Positions 1 through 8,931 of a stretch of 64,000 bases of DNA are shown here, piece after piece (positions within the stretch are counted from its first letter, which is position 1; the number at the start of each line of letters is the position of its first letter). A program made the position numbers and the translations under genes. The notes below the pieces were generated by a model. It worked only from the letters and a program-made list of their open reading frames with translations, made no database searches and was not told the origin of the DNA. Source of the DNA: Chryseobacterium sp. c4a. Lineage in GTDB: Bacteria > Bacteroidota > Bacteroidia > Flavobacteriales > Weeksellaceae. Location of the stretch: NCBI RefSeq assembly GCF_009900745.1, contig NZ_WXVU01000007.1:1-64000 (forward strand), given 5' to 3'.

Positions 1-42
1 ATGTGACAATTTTTGTTAGAAATAGGGTGTAATTTTTGTCAA

Positions 43-112
43 CCTTGACCAAAGCCTTGACCTTGGTTTTACTATTTTTAGATATTAGCCTTGACTTAAG
101 CCTTGACCTTGA
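43..112. repeat. imperfect 24-bp direct repeat built on CCTTGAC
   Basis: CCTTGAC occurs at 43-49, 55-61, 89-95 and 101-107. The copies form two units (43-66 and 89-112) 46 bp apart, each a CCTTGAC, a short spacer, then CCTTGACCTTG. The block lies just beyond the terminator of the tRNA-Asn gene and at the window edge, so it may be part of a longer tandem array. Function unknown. Confidence 0.5.
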
Positions 113-148
113 TAAAAACAAAAAGCACCTACATTGCTGTAAGTGCTT
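113..148 (-). terminator. intrinsic terminator of tRNA-Asn
   Basis: On the minus strand an 11-bp stem (plus-strand arms 123-133 and 138-148, one T-G wobble) closes a GCAA tetraloop and is followed by a T-rich tract (plus-strand A run 113-122). It lies 9 nt past the 3' CCA of the tRNA. Confidence 0.85.
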
Positions 149-157
149 GATTTTTAG

Positions 158-234
158 TGGCTCCTCCTGCTGGGCTCGAACCAGCGACCCTCTGATTAAC
201 AGTCAGATGCTCTAACCAACTGAGCTAAGGAGGA
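158..234 (-). tRNA. tRNA-Asn (GTT)
   Basis: The minus strand gives a complete 77-nt tRNA including an encoded CCA. The acceptor stem pairs TCCTCCT with AGGAGGA, the D-arm contains AGCTCAGTTGGTTAGAGC, and the T-arm contains GGTTCGAGCC. The anticodon loop CTGTTAATC has anticodon GTT, read as asparagine. It is a single tRNA gene with its own terminator downstream. Confidence 0.96.
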
Positions 235-316
235 ATGTCCTTTGTTTTAAGTGGTGCAAATATAGGACGAATATTTATACCCTGCAAATATTTTTAAGAA
301 AAATTTTCAAAAAAAA

Positions 317-1798
317 TTACAAACCTCCTGTAATCATTTTAAAAATATCACTTCCGAATATCAGTAACATTAAGCCTAACAGGAAGATAACACCTACCAT
401 TTGAGCGTTTTCCAATACTTTCTGAGGCACAGGTTTTCCTACAACGATTTCATATAACGTGAATAAAACGTGTCCACCATCAAGTCCAGGAATAGGAATA
501 AGGTTCAGGAATGCTAACCATACAGAGAACATTGCTGTAAAGCCCCAGAATGCAGACCAGTTGATCGAAACATTACCTGTAGCATCTTTATCTACCGGCA
601 TATTTTTTACAATAGCGATAGGCCCACCTACTTTTTTATACCCTTGAACTTTCTTGTTGAAGATTAATTTAAACTGCTTAATCTGATATGTTAAACTTTC
701 AATAGTAAGAGTAAATCCTCTGGTGATCGATCCAAAGAATGAATAATCATTGTGAACATTATATTTCTCAATTTCTTTGAAAGACATCACTCCAATCGTT
801 CCTTCTTTAGATACCGGAATATGTAAATCAACCGTTTCGTTATTTCTTGCTACTTTGAAATCTACGATTTTTCCTGCGTTAGGTACTACCAAAGGTTTAA
901 GCTCATCATAATAGTTAATAGGAGTTTCGTTGATGGCAAGAATTTTATCACCAATTTTTAGTCCTGCATCTATTGTTGATTTTGTAACAATGGTATCAAT
1001 GATAGGAGACATTCTTGGAGTAAGGAATGCTCTTGGCTCAGGATCATGGAATGCCATTACTTTTCCGTCATCATTGGTAGGGAAAGTAACCTCTTTTCCA
1101 TTCCTTGAAACAGTAATCTCATCACTTAATAATACGTCTAAAGCCAATTTTTTAAAGTCCTTTTGAACTTTACCATCCACTTTTAATATTTTATCTCCAT
1201 CCTGGAAGCCCATTTTCTTAGCTGCTTCTGTATAATGAAGTGGAGTAGTGATCTTATCTGCCTCAAAGATATTTTCTCCATTTTTTCCAACTAAAGCTGA
1301 AAATATGATCCATGCTAAGAAGAAGTTTACAGTAACCCCACCCAACATGATGATCAGTCTTTGCCAAGCTGGTTTAGATCTGAATTCCCAAGATTCAGCC
1401 GGTTTTTTCATTTGAGCAGTATCCATGCTCTCGTCTACCATTCCGGCAATTTTTACATATCCTCCGAAAGGCAGCCATCCGATTCCGTATTTTGTTTGTT
1501 CCGGATATTTTCTCCAATCGTCGTCAGAAAGTTTTGATATATCGATAGGAACTTCTTCCTTTTTTCCATTTACCTCTATCACTTCGGTGTCCGGTTGGTT
1601 GGGAGATAAAAATTTATATTTCCATTTTCCCTTGATTTTCTTCATCGAGAATATGGAGAAGTAAGGATCAAAAAACAGAAAGAATTTCTCTGCTCTGGTC
1701 TTGAACCATATTGCCGGTAAGAAGTGCCCAAGCTCATGAAGAACTACAAGTATAGAGATACTCAGAATGAACTGGAAGAGTTTGATTGCTATTTCCAT
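317..1798 (-). CDS. rseP: RIP metalloprotease RseP (site-2 protease)
   Basis: A 493-residue membrane zinc protease of the M50/site-2 protease family, which cleaves transmembrane substrates such as anti-sigma factors after a first cut in the periplasm. Visible features are HELGH at residues 21-25 in the first membrane segment (zinc ligands His21 and His25, catalytic Glu22), a central periplasmic part with PDZ-like stretches, and the third zinc ligand in the PGLDGG motif (Asp440) near the C-terminal membrane segments. It is somewhat longer than the roughly 450-residue E. coli protein, mostly from an insert after the first membrane segment. A good promoter lies 25 nt upstream of the ATG. The substrate in this organism cannot be read from the window. 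Confidence 0.95.
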   Translation of the reverse strand: MEIAIKLFQFILSISILVVLHELGHFLPAIWFKTRAEKFFLFFDPYFSIFSMKKIKGKWKYKFLSPNQPDTEVIEVNGKKEEVPIDISKLSDDDWRKYPEQTKYGIGWLPFGGYVKIAGMVDESMDTAQMKKPAESWEFRSKPAWQRLIIMLGGVTVNFFLAWIIFSALVGKNGENIFEADKITTPLHYTEAAKKMGFQDGDKILKVDGKVQKDFKKLALDVLLSDEITVSRNGKEVTFPTNDDGKVMAFHDPEPRAFLTPRMSPIIDTIVTKSTIDAGLKIGDKILAINETPINYYDELKPLVVPNAGKIVDFKVARNNETVDLHIPVSKEGTIGVMSFKEIEKYNVHNDYSFFGSITRGFTLTIESLTYQIKQFKLIFNKKVQGYKKVGGPIAIVKNMPVDKDATGNVSINWSAFWGFTAMFSVWLAFLNLIPIPGLDGGHVLFTLYEIVVGKPVPQKVLENAQMVGVIFLLGLMLLIFGSDIFKMITGGL

Positions 1799-1822
1799 TA
1801 ATAAATTTTAGATTTTAATTTG

Positions 1823-1853
1823 CAAAGGTAACAATTATCAAAACTATGCCAAA
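1823..1853 (-). promoter_or_regulatory. Bacteroidota-type promoter for rseP
   Basis: On the minus strand TTTG (plus 1850-1853) is separated by 19 nt from TACCTTTG (plus 1823-1830), matching the TTTG-N19-21-TAnnTTTG consensus. The predicted start is about 18 nt before the rseP ATG. Confidence 0.75.
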
Positions 1854-1881
1854 TAAAAAAGCCCCTCGAAACGAGAAGCTT
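1852..1881 (-). terminator. intrinsic terminator of the small outer-membrane protein gene
   Basis: A 10-bp stem (arms 1859-1868 and 1872-1881, two G-T wobbles, 3-nt loop) is followed on the minus strand by TTTTTTATTT. It lies 24 nt after the stop of the gene ending at 1905 and abuts the rseP promoter. Confidence 0.8.
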
Positions 1882-1904
1882 TGTCATATTTCAGGACTAT
1901 TTGA

Positions 1905-2345
1905 TTATAAATTGAACGAAACACCAAGGCTACCGTTATTACCTACCTCTGCAAATACCCCAATTCTTTCAGTAAAGAAGTAACGTGCACCAATATGTGC
2001 TCCTATTCCAAAGTCTTTTCCAACAACACCTACATCAACTCCTGGATAAATATCCAGCTTTGGCGGAAGATTTAATGCATCTTGAAGATGGAAATTCAGT
2101 CTTCCAAAAACAAAAACCCGATTATCCTTATCGTTGTTCTTGTAATTGCTGAAATAGCCATTAAGACCGGCTCCCACGGATATAAGCTTATTCAACCCAT
2201 AGTCGTAAGTTCCTGTGATCCCGGTTCCATATCCCCAGGCACTCAGACCCAGTTGAATTTTTTGATCTCCTTTCCCTGTCCACGCTTGAGCATTAGCCGT
2301 GATTCCAAAAAAGAACATCATCACCATAAAAACCAATTTCTTCAT
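1905..2345 (-). CDS. small secreted outer-membrane beta-barrel-like protein (DUF6646-like)
   Basis: A 146-residue protein with a clear signal peptide ending about NAQA at residue 20. The mature part is rich in Gly and aromatic residues with alternating hydrophobic strands, and contains GIGAHIGARYFF and a terminal GVSFNL ending in a hydrophobic residue, as in small 8-strand outer-membrane barrels. It resembles the uncharacterised DUF6646 family of flavobacteria (family name from memory, moderate certainty). It is transcribed alone, between rseP and a divergent nitrilase-family gene, with its own terminator. No enzymatic motif is visible and the role is unknown. Confidence 0.7.
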   Translation of the reverse strand: MKKLVFMVMMFFFGITANAQAWTGKGDQKIQLGLSAWGYGTGITGTYDYGLNKLISVGAGLNGYFSNYKNNDKDNRVFVFGRLNFHLQDALNLPPKLDIYPGVDVGVVGKDFGIGAHIGARYFFTERIGVFAEVGNNGSLGVSFNL

Positions 2346-2533
2346 AAATTTTATAATGTTTAATGATATTAATAAAAAATACCTGCATCAAAAATAGAAC
2401 CGAAAAGTATTGAATACTACAAAAATAGCAGACTTTAATAAATATTAAGAATTATAAGTCTCCTTTCATTATTCAATATAAAAGGCGTATTTTTATACTT
2501 CAGATTATTAAAATAACTTAAAAAAATAAAAAG

Positions 2534-3286
2534 ATGAAGATTGTAGGGCTCAATTTGGATATCATCTGGAAAAATAAAGAAGAGAATTTTAAAATTATAG
2601 AACGAGAGCTTGAAAATCTTGAAGCAGATTTGTTTCTTCTGCCTGAAATGTTTTCAACAGGTTTTTGTATGGATGCCTCAGAAGTTTCTGACAGAGAGGG
2701 TGAATCTCTGGATTTTTTGAAAAAGATTTCAAAAGAAAAGGATGCCGCGTTCTGTGGAAGTGCTCCGGTAGAGGAAAATGGTAGCTTTTATAACAGAATG
2801 TATTTTGTACAACCGAATGGAGAAGTTGCTTTTTATGATAAGAGACATTTGTTTTCTTTTTCAGGAGAAGATAAAGTATATACTCCCGGGAAAAACAGAG
2901 TCATTGTAGAGTATAAAGGAATTCGTTTTTTACTTCAGGTCTGCTATGACCTTCGTTTTCCTGTGTTTGCCAGAAATAATGATGATTATGATGCTGTTTT
3001 ATATGTTGCCAACTGGCCGGAAAAAAGAGTAGGAGCCTGGGAGCATCTTTTAAAGGCAAGGGCTATTGAAAATCTTTCGTTTGTGTTTGGGCTCAATAGA
3101 ATAGGAACAGATGGAAATAATTTGTTCTACCAGGAAAGTTCTCATTGTTTCTTTGCAGATGGAAAGGAGATTGCAAATAAAAACGGAAATATTGTATCTG
3201 CAGAGCTGGATATGAATGAGCTGAAAGATTTCAGAACTCATTTTCAATTTTTAAATGACCGAGATCATTTTTCAATTGATTTATAA
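2534..3286 (+). CDS. omega-amidase, nitrilase superfamily (YafV/NIT2-like)
   Basis: A 250-residue cytosolic carbon-nitrogen hydrolase. The nitrilase triad is complete: Glu38 in LLPEMF, Lys103 in YDKRHLF and Cys137 in LQVCYDLRFP. The segment MFSTGFCMD and the YDKRHLF signature are typical of the YafV/NIT2 branch, which hydrolyses alpha-ketoglutaramate and alpha-ketosuccinamate (omega-amidase) as metabolite repair after glutamine transamination. Length matches the family. Monocistronic and convergent with the thioredoxin gene, with a shared terminator between. Substrate assignment is by family resemblance. Confidence 0.88.
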   Translation: MKIVGLNLDIIWKNKEENFKIIERELENLEADLFLLPEMFSTGFCMDASEVSDREGESLDFLKKISKEKDAAFCGSAPVEENGSFYNRMYFVQPNGEVAFYDKRHLFSFSGEDKVYTPGKNRVIVEYKGIRFLLQVCYDLRFPVFARNNDDYDAVLYVANWPEKRVGAWEHLLKARAIENLSFVFGLNRIGTDGNNLFYQESSHCFFADGKEIANKNGNIVSAELDMNELKDFRTHFQFLNDRDHFSIDL

Positions 3287-3327
3287 AAAAATAAGGCTGA
3301 GCATATTTAAACTCAGCCTTATTTTTT
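3286..3327. terminator. bidirectional intrinsic terminator
   Basis: A stem of TAAGGCTGAG against CTCAGCCTTA, extended by A6/T6, around a 10-nt loop lies between the convergent omega-amidase and thioredoxin genes. Both strands end in a T run. Confidence 0.9.
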
Positions 3328-3330
3328 ATA

Positions 3331-3630
3331 TTAAATATATTGTTGCAGAAGATGAGTTAATGTATTCACATCATGTACTCCGCTCTCCTTCCAGAGAAGT
3401 TCTCCATTTTTGAACACTGCTAAAGTAGGAACACCTCTTACTCCATATTGTGCTGCCAAAGCAGGGTATTGGTCTACATCAACCTTGATGATCCTTGCGC
3501 CTTCGCCTATATTTTCTTTTACAGTGTTTAAAACCGAAGACTGAACCTTACAAGGTTGGCACCATGTAGCGAAAAAATCTATAAGTACCGGTCTTTCGGA
3601 ATTGATGATTTCCTGAAATTTTTGTGACAT
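3331..3630 (-). CDS. thioredoxin family protein
   Basis: A 99-residue cytoplasmic thioredoxin-fold protein with no signal peptide. The active site is FFATWCQPCK (Cys24, Cys27), a CxxC variant with Gln-Pro between the cysteines, and the cis-proline loop is GVRGVPTLAVF. It is the last gene of a minus-strand operon after a rhodanese lipoprotein (18 nt gap) and a persulfide dioxygenase-rhodanese fusion. That context suggests it reduces persulfides or protein disulfides formed during sulfane-sulfur handling, rather than being the only housekeeping thioredoxin. The role is inference; the fold is certain. Confidence 0.92.
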   Translation of the reverse strand: MSQKFQEIINSERPVLIDFFATWCQPCKVQSSVLNTVKENIGEGARIIKVDVDQYPALAAQYGVRGVPTLAVFKNGELLWKESGVHDVNTLTHLLQQYI

Positions 3631-3648
3631 CGTTTTTTAGTTTTTAAT

Positions 3649-4020
3649 TTATTTTTTATCAGCTTCGTCCTGGATGCCTTTCACATTTTTCCAACTTGTT
3701 CCATCGTAGGCTTCCACTCCGTTTTTCTTTAAAATTTCCATAGCTTGGTCTGCCTGTACCCCTTTGTTACAGAAAACAACTACTTTTTTACCTTTTAGAG
3801 TTTCAATGTTGTTCTGAATCTCTGCCAATGGAATATTAATAGCATTCTTAGCCGTACCTGCAGCATATTGTTCCGGAATTCTTACGTCTAGTAAAGTTAC
3901 ATCTGAGCTGGTTACTACTTCCTTAATGCTAGTCTTATGAACTTCTGCGGAATGGGTTGTTTTACAGCTGTTTAATACTAAAATAGAAAATAAAACAATT
4001 CCAAAAAGATTACCTTTCAT
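3649..4020 (-). CDS. rhodanese-like lipoprotein
   Basis: A 123-residue single-domain rhodanese. An in-frame ATG exists 78 nt further upstream, but the internal ATG at 4020 gives a proper lipoprotein signal (MKGNLFGIVL then LNSC, Cys19 lipidated) and avoids a long overlap with the upstream gene, so it was chosen. The domain shows LLDVRIPEQYAAGTAKNAINIP and an active loop with Cys84 in VVFCNKGVQAD. Rhodaneses move sulfane sulfur; this one should face the periplasm. It starts 4 nt after the stop of the persulfide dioxygenase gene, so the two are cotranscribed. Confidence 0.88.
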   Translation of the reverse strand: MKGNLFGIVLFSILVLNSCKTTHSAEVHKTSIKEVVTSSDVTLLDVRIPEQYAAGTAKNAINIPLAEIQNNIETLKGKKVVVFCNKGVQADQAMEILKKNGVEAYDGTSWKNVKGIQDEADKK

Positions 4021-4024
4021 GCTC

Positions 4025-5434
4025 TTATGATGTTTTGGATTGGCATACAAAGTCTGTTGTAGGAAGTTTTTCTGTTTTTTTGATCCCATTAAAACCACCT
4101 TCTATTTCAGTAAAGTTTCTGATTCCGTGAGAATTAAGGATGCTTGCTGCGATCATGCTTCTATACCCTCCTGCGCAATGAAGGAAGAAATGTTCAGAGC
4201 TATCTAGAGTACGAGCCCATTCACTGATAGAGTCTAGAGGCCTGTTGTAAGCGTTATCAATGTGTTCAGCAGAATATTCGGTAAGTTTTCTTACGTCGAT
4301 TACTGTGGCATCAGCTGTAAACTGTTCTGCAAATTCGGCTGGAGAGATTCTTTTTACTTCATCAATCTCTTTACCTGCATTTTTCCATGCTTCAAAACCT
4401 CCTTTCAGATATCCTACAACATTATCGAACCCTACACGGCTTAGTCTGATAATGACTTCCTCTTCAGTTCCTTCGTCTGTTATCAATAGTAAAGGATGCT
4501 TAACATCTACGATTAAGGTTCCCACCCAAGGGGCAAAATCACCTTTTAATCCAATATTAACGGCATTAGGAACAAAGCCTTTATGAAAGTCTGCAGCTCC
4601 TCTGGTATCAAGAATTAATGCTCCGGTTTCTTCTGCCAATGCTTCAAAATCTTCTGGAGAAACAGGTTGTAGTCCTTTATCCATCACTACATCCAGACTT
4701 TCGTACCCACTTTTGTTCATGGCTACATTCATTCCAAAATATTTTGGAGGTGCAGTGAGTCCGTCAAGAACTTCTCTGATAAAAGAAGCTTTGTCGGGCT
4801 GGTTTAATGCGTAATTTGTTCTTTTTTGATTTCCTAAAATATCCACAGTCTCTTTCTGCATATTCTTTCCACATGCAGAACCTGCTCCGTGAGCTGGGTA
4901 AACCGTGATGCTGTCATCCAAAGGCATAATTTTGCTCTGAAGACTATCATAAAGAATACCGGCAAGATCTTCCTGGGTAAGGTTAGTCGCCTTTTGTGCA
5001 AGATCTGGTCTTCCTACATCTCCTAAAAATAGAGTGTCTCCTGTAAAGATGGCTGTTTCCTTACCATTTTCATCAACTAAAAGATAAGTTGTACTTTCCA
5101 TGGTATGACCGGGAGTGTGAAGTACCTTTATTTTTATTTTTCCCACCTCGAAAATCTGATGGTCTTCTGCAATGATTGCTTCAAATTCAGGAGCTGCTGT
5201 AGGCCCATATACAATGGGAGCTCCTGTTTTTTTGCTTAGATCTAAGTGTCCTGAAACAAAATCAGCATGGAAGTGAGTTTCAAAGATATATTTTAAAGTG
5301 ACATTATCTTTTTCCAATCGATCAAGATAGGGTTTTACCTCTCTTAAAGGATCAATAATGACAGCTTCGTTTTCTGATACAATATAATAGGCACCCTGAG
5401 CCAGACAGCCCGTATATATTTGTTCAATTTTCAT
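4025..5434 (-). CDS. MBL-fold persulfide dioxygenase fused to two rhodanese domains
   Basis: A 469-residue fusion. Residues 1 to about 240 are an ETHE1-type metallo-beta-lactamase domain with the metal motif HFHADFVSGH (His54, His56, Asp58, His63), the TPGHT loop and GDTLFLGDVGRPD. This branch oxidises glutathione or other low-molecular-weight persulfides to sulfite. Two rhodanese domains follow. The first (about 255-350) has lost the active Cys: its loop reads ITDEGTEEE. The second (about 360-455) keeps it in HCAGGYRS. An inactive plus an active rhodanese repeat is common in such fusions. It heads an operon with a rhodanese lipoprotein and a thioredoxin. Confidence 0.93.
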   Translation of the reverse strand: MKIEQIYTGCLAQGAYYIVSENEAVIIDPLREVKPYLDRLEKDNVTLKYIFETHFHADFVSGHLDLSKKTGAPIVYGPTAAPEFEAIIAEDHQIFEVGKIKIKVLHTPGHTMESTTYLLVDENGKETAIFTGDTLFLGDVGRPDLAQKATNLTQEDLAGILYDSLQSKIMPLDDSITVYPAHGAGSACGKNMQKETVDILGNQKRTNYALNQPDKASFIREVLDGLTAPPKYFGMNVAMNKSGYESLDVVMDKGLQPVSPEDFEALAEETGALILDTRGAADFHKGFVPNAVNIGLKGDFAPWVGTLIVDVKHPLLLITDEGTEEEVIIRLSRVGFDNVVGYLKGGFEAWKNAGKEIDEVKRISPAEFAEQFTADATVIDVRKLTEYSAEHIDNAYNRPLDSISEWARTLDSSEHFFLHCAGGYRSMIAASILNSHGIRNFTEIEGGFNGIKKTEKLPTTDFVCQSKTS

Positions 5435-5792
5435 TGGGGTATTTTTTTAATAGTTAAAGATACAAAGTATTAGATAAATTCTAAATCAAATGTTAAATTC
5501 CATTGATAGTTTCTTTCAATATTGTGTTAAACATTCGTTTAATATCTTTTATTTTTTCAGCAAAAAGAATGCCTTACATAAGGTTAAGCGCTAATTGCTG
5601 TTTTTTATCATGTCTATTTGTTGAGTGTAACTTTTTAGTGTAGGTTGTTTTTTAAATTCAGAGATCATGGTTTGAAATTTGCTTAAACAGGGACAAAGCT
5701 GTTTCCCTAGGCTATTAATGAAAGTTACATGGGAAATATCACAAAATATTTTATAAAAACTTTTATATTTATAAGTTAAAAAAAGCGATCAA
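5435..5792. other. divergent intergenic region, 358 bp
   Basis: Separates the minus-strand persulfide operon from the plus-strand ATPase gene. It is very AT-rich and must hold both promoters, but no full TTTG-N19-21-TAnnTTTG pair, no strong hairpin and no convincing small ORF was found. Confidence 0.5.
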
Positions 5793-7319
5793 ATGGCAGA
5801 CAAAGCACAATTTATTGAAGAATTAAATGCTAGATACACTCCTAAGGGAGATCACATTATATTAGGAAAAGGAATGCTGGACGGAGAAGTTGTTCAGGAA
5901 GTGAATGTAACCATTCCTTTAAAAACTATCAACCGTCACGGTCTTATTGCCGGAGCAACCGGAACAGGAAAAACCAAAACTTTACAAGTATTTGCAGAAC
6001 AGCTTTCTCATCAGGGAATTCCCTCTCTTGTTCTGGATATCAAAGGTGACTTCTCGGGAATTGCAGAAGCAGGCCAGATGAATTCCATCATTGAAGAAAG
6101 ATATGCGAAAACACAACTTCCTTATACTCCACAAGGATTTCCAGTAGAGTTGATGAGTATTTCAGGAGGAAAAGGAATAAAATTGAGGGCTACCGTAACA
6201 GAATTCGGCCCGGTTTTATTAAGTAAAATTCTTCAGCTTAATGATACTCAGCAAAGTATCATGTCTATTGTCTTTAAATATTGTGATGATAAAGGACTTC
6301 CTTTAATTGATCTTAAAGATTTAAAGAAGGTTCTTCAGTATGTGACTGATAATGCACAAGGAAAAGCTGAGCTTGCTGCCAACTACGGATCAATAGCATC
6401 AGCTTCATTAGGAGCAATTCTAAGATCTATTGTAGCTTTGGAGCAACAAGGAGCAGGAGATTTCTTTGGAGAGCTAAGTTTTGATGTTCAGGATTTATTG
6501 GAAACCAGAGATGGAAAAGGAGTTGTTAATATTTTAAGAGTAGCTGATATTCAAAATAAGCCACAGTTGTTTTCTACCTTCATGCTTTCTCTTTTTGCTG
6601 AAATCTATATGACTTTTCCGGAAGAAGGCGACAGTGGGAAACCAAAATTGGTTCTATTCATAGACGAGGCCCATTTACTTTTTGATGAAGCTTCAAAAAC
6701 GCTTCTTTCACAAATTGAAACGATGGTGAAGCTTATTCGTTCAAAAGGAGTAGGTATTTATTTTATTACCCAGATTCCGGGTGATGTTCCTGAAAGCGTT
6801 TTATCCCAATTAGGGTTGAAAATACAGCATGCTCTGAGAGGTTTTACAGCAAAAGATAAAAAAGAAATTTCTAAAGCAGTAGAAAACTACCCAACAACAG
6901 AATATTATAATGCTTCCAATTTGATTCAAAATTTGGGAATTGGTGAAGCATTTGTAACGGCGTTGGATGAAAAAGGAATTCCAACACCATTAGTTCATAC
7001 TTATCTTATTTCTCCGGAATCAAGAATGGATGTTTTAAGTGAAGCGGAAATTACAGAACTTACTTCCAGCTCAGCTATGGTAGCTAAATATGAGCAGGCA
7101 ATAGATAGAGAATCTGCTTACGAAATGTTAACCAGCCGAATGGAACAGGCCGCTCAGAATCCGATGCCTAATCAAAAAACAAGACCGGTAAAAGAAGAGC
7201 CTGGTATGTTTGAACAGGTGTTACAAAGTCAAGCTGGCAGAACCTTTACCAATACCTTGATGAGGGAAGGCGCAAAAGCCATTTTAGGGATGTTTGGTCT
7301 TGGAGGCAGAAGAAGATGA
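5793..7319 (+). CDS. HerA/DUF853-type helicase-like ATPase
   Basis: A 508-residue P-loop ATPase of the HerA-FtsK superfamily, DUF853 branch. Walker A is GATGTGKT at 54-61, Walker B is LVLFIDEAHLLF at about 286-297, and a SKGVGIYFITQIPGDVPESVLSQLG stretch follows, as in this family. C-terminal about 70 residues are Gln/Met-rich with a final glycine-arginine tail. DUF853 proteins are widespread but poorly characterised; they probably translocate on DNA or remodel protein complexes. There is no NurA-like nuclease next door, so the archaeal-type HerA-NurA pairing does not apply. Monocistronic, followed by a strong terminator. Confidence 0.9.
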   Translation: MADKAQFIEELNARYTPKGDHIILGKGMLDGEVVQEVNVTIPLKTINRHGLIAGATGTGKTKTLQVFAEQLSHQGIPSLVLDIKGDFSGIAEAGQMNSIIEERYAKTQLPYTPQGFPVELMSISGGKGIKLRATVTEFGPVLLSKILQLNDTQQSIMSIVFKYCDDKGLPLIDLKDLKKVLQYVTDNAQGKAELAANYGSIASASLGAILRSIVALEQQGAGDFFGELSFDVQDLLETRDGKGVVNILRVADIQNKPQLFSTFMLSLFAEIYMTFPEEGDSGKPKLVLFIDEAHLLFDEASKTLLSQIETMVKLIRSKGVGIYFITQIPGDVPESVLSQLGLKIQHALRGFTAKDKKEISKAVENYPTTEYYNASNLIQNLGIGEAFVTALDEKGIPTPLVHTYLISPESRMDVLSEAEITELTSSSAMVAKYEQAIDRESAYEMLTSRMEQAAQNPMPNQKTRPVKEEPGMFEQVLQSQAGRTFTNTLMREGAKAILGMFGLGGRRR

Positions 7320-7331
7320 TAAAAAATAAAG

Positions 7332-7358
7332 TAGGGAAAAGAAATTTTCCCTATTTTT
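7332..7358 (+). terminator. intrinsic terminator
   Basis: TAGGGAAAA (7332-7340), GAAA loop, TTTTCCCTA (7345-7353), then a T run, 12 nt after the ATPase stop. Confidence 0.88.
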
Positions 7359-7392
7359 ATATAAACTATTGTAAAACAAATTAAAAACACAC

Positions 7393-8925
7393 ATGAGAGT
7401 ACAATTATTTATTGTGCTGATGTCGCTATCCCTATCAAAAGCGCATGGGCAGAGTCAGTATCTTGACTCAAACTTTAACGGAACAGGTTTTTTACAAACC
7501 GACTATAAATCTAAAAGCTACGACGAACTTTCCAATATTAAGCTTTCCAGCAATGCATTGTATGCATTCGGGAGAGTGGCAATACAGGATTATCAGGCTT
7601 ATGAAAGTGGTTTTGGAGTTCTGAAACACAATCTTACTTCTGGTTTGAATCCTACATTTGGAAATCAGGGAAAAGCAAACTACTATTTTGATTCTTACCA
7701 TTATGCGGTTTCAACCAGGGATGTACATGCATACGCAGACGGATCATTTTTGATTCTTTCTGATTTAGGATTAACTAAAATAGATCAGAATGGAGTTTTA
7801 GATCCAAATTTTGCCTTCCATGGAAAACAGGATTTTGAATATGGTCAAAAAACATATACCCGATTACTGGTACTCCCTAATAATAAAATTTATGTTTTTG
7901 GACAAAAAGGTGATGATCTGTATATTGAAAGATATAACCCGGATGGTTTTTTTGATTTCTCGTTTGGAAGCCAGGGGACACTTACCATTGATATCGGTTC
8001 GCTTGATATAATTAATGATGCTAAGCTGCTGAATGATGGTAAAATCCTTATCACAGGATATAGTCAAAAACAGATTAACCCTTCCGGAACAAGCAGGTAT
8101 AATTTTATTAGAAAAATAAACCAGGACGGAACCCTTGACCCTGCTTTTAATTATGATGATATTCCAAGCATATACGATAATCCGGGATACTTCAAAAAAA
8201 TGCTTGTAGATGATTCTAATACGTATGCCTATATTATCAATAAAGTAAGCGAATGTGACCATAGGGTTTTGAAAGTTAATTTACAGACCTTGGTGTCTTC
8301 AAATATTTTTTTAAATCCCAGCGGAACACCCTGGTTATGCAGTAACCTAAATCCTAAATATGTTATTAATGATATCCTTCTTGATGGAAATAAGATATAT
8401 ATTGCCGGAACCGAAAAAGTAAGTGCAAACAACTCTATGTGGTTAACGCGTTACAATTTAGACGGGATTATGGACGTAACCTTTGCTAACCAAGGTAAAT
8501 TCAACTATTTTACCTATTCAGGGAATCTTAACTCTCCTGTAGATGATGTGGTGAATCTGGAAAGTATACAGCTGGCCCCAGATGGAAGTCTTTATGGTGG
8601 AGGAAGGTTTAATAATGATTTTCTGGTTTTTAAGATCTTAAAATCACTGACTTTAGATGTTAATGAGTCAAAATCTAATAAAAATAATATTATCAACGTA
8701 TATCCTAATCCCGTTAAAGATATTTTATTAGCTGAAAATAAGAGTCTTACAGGTCTTATTCAGGTTTCAGTGTATGATATGTCTGGTAAACTGTTGAAAA
8801 AACAAAGTTTAGATGCTGATCATGATAAGGTTTCCATTGATCTTTCCGGATTGGTGACAGGAAATTATGTGATCAAATATGAAGCTAAAAACTTTTCACA
8901 GTCTGTAAGAATTATAAAAAAATAA
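7393..8925 (+). CDS. delta-60 repeat protein with T9SS type A sorting domain
   Basis: A 510-residue secreted protein. The signal peptide ends near KAHGQ (residue 20). The body is a series of delta-60 repeats, recognisable from the recurring units LDSNFNGTGF, LDPNFAFHGK, FDFSFGSQG, LDPAFNYDD and MDVTFANQGK, each about 50-60 residues apart, predicted to form a beta-propeller-like structure. The C-terminal about 75 residues are a T9SS type A sorting domain (NVYPNPVKD, VYDMSGKLL, TGNYVIKYE), so the protein should be exported and anchored by the type IX system. The next gene encodes a related protein 6 nt downstream, surely cotranscribed. Function unknown. Confidence 0.9.
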   Translation: MRVQLFIVLMSLSLSKAHGQSQYLDSNFNGTGFLQTDYKSKSYDELSNIKLSSNALYAFGRVAIQDYQAYESGFGVLKHNLTSGLNPTFGNQGKANYYFDSYHYAVSTRDVHAYADGSFLILSDLGLTKIDQNGVLDPNFAFHGKQDFEYGQKTYTRLLVLPNNKIYVFGQKGDDLYIERYNPDGFFDFSFGSQGTLTIDIGSLDIINDAKLLNDGKILITGYSQKQINPSGTSRYNFIRKINQDGTLDPAFNYDDIPSIYDNPGYFKKMLVDDSNTYAYIINKVSECDHRVLKVNLQTLVSSNIFLNPSGTPWLCSNLNPKYVINDILLDGNKIYIAGTEKVSANNSMWLTRYNLDGIMDVTFANQGKFNYFTYSGNLNSPVDDVVNLESIQLAPDGSLYGGGRFNNDFLVFKILKSLTLDVNESKSNKNNIINVYPNPVKDILLAENKSLTGLIQVSVYDMSGKLLKKQSLDADHDKVSIDLSGLVTGNYVIKYEAKNFSQSVRIIKK

Positions 8926-8931
8926 CACAAA

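Noticed and set aside
43..112. CRISPR array
   Set aside because: Only two imperfect units with short spacers and no cas genes in the window.
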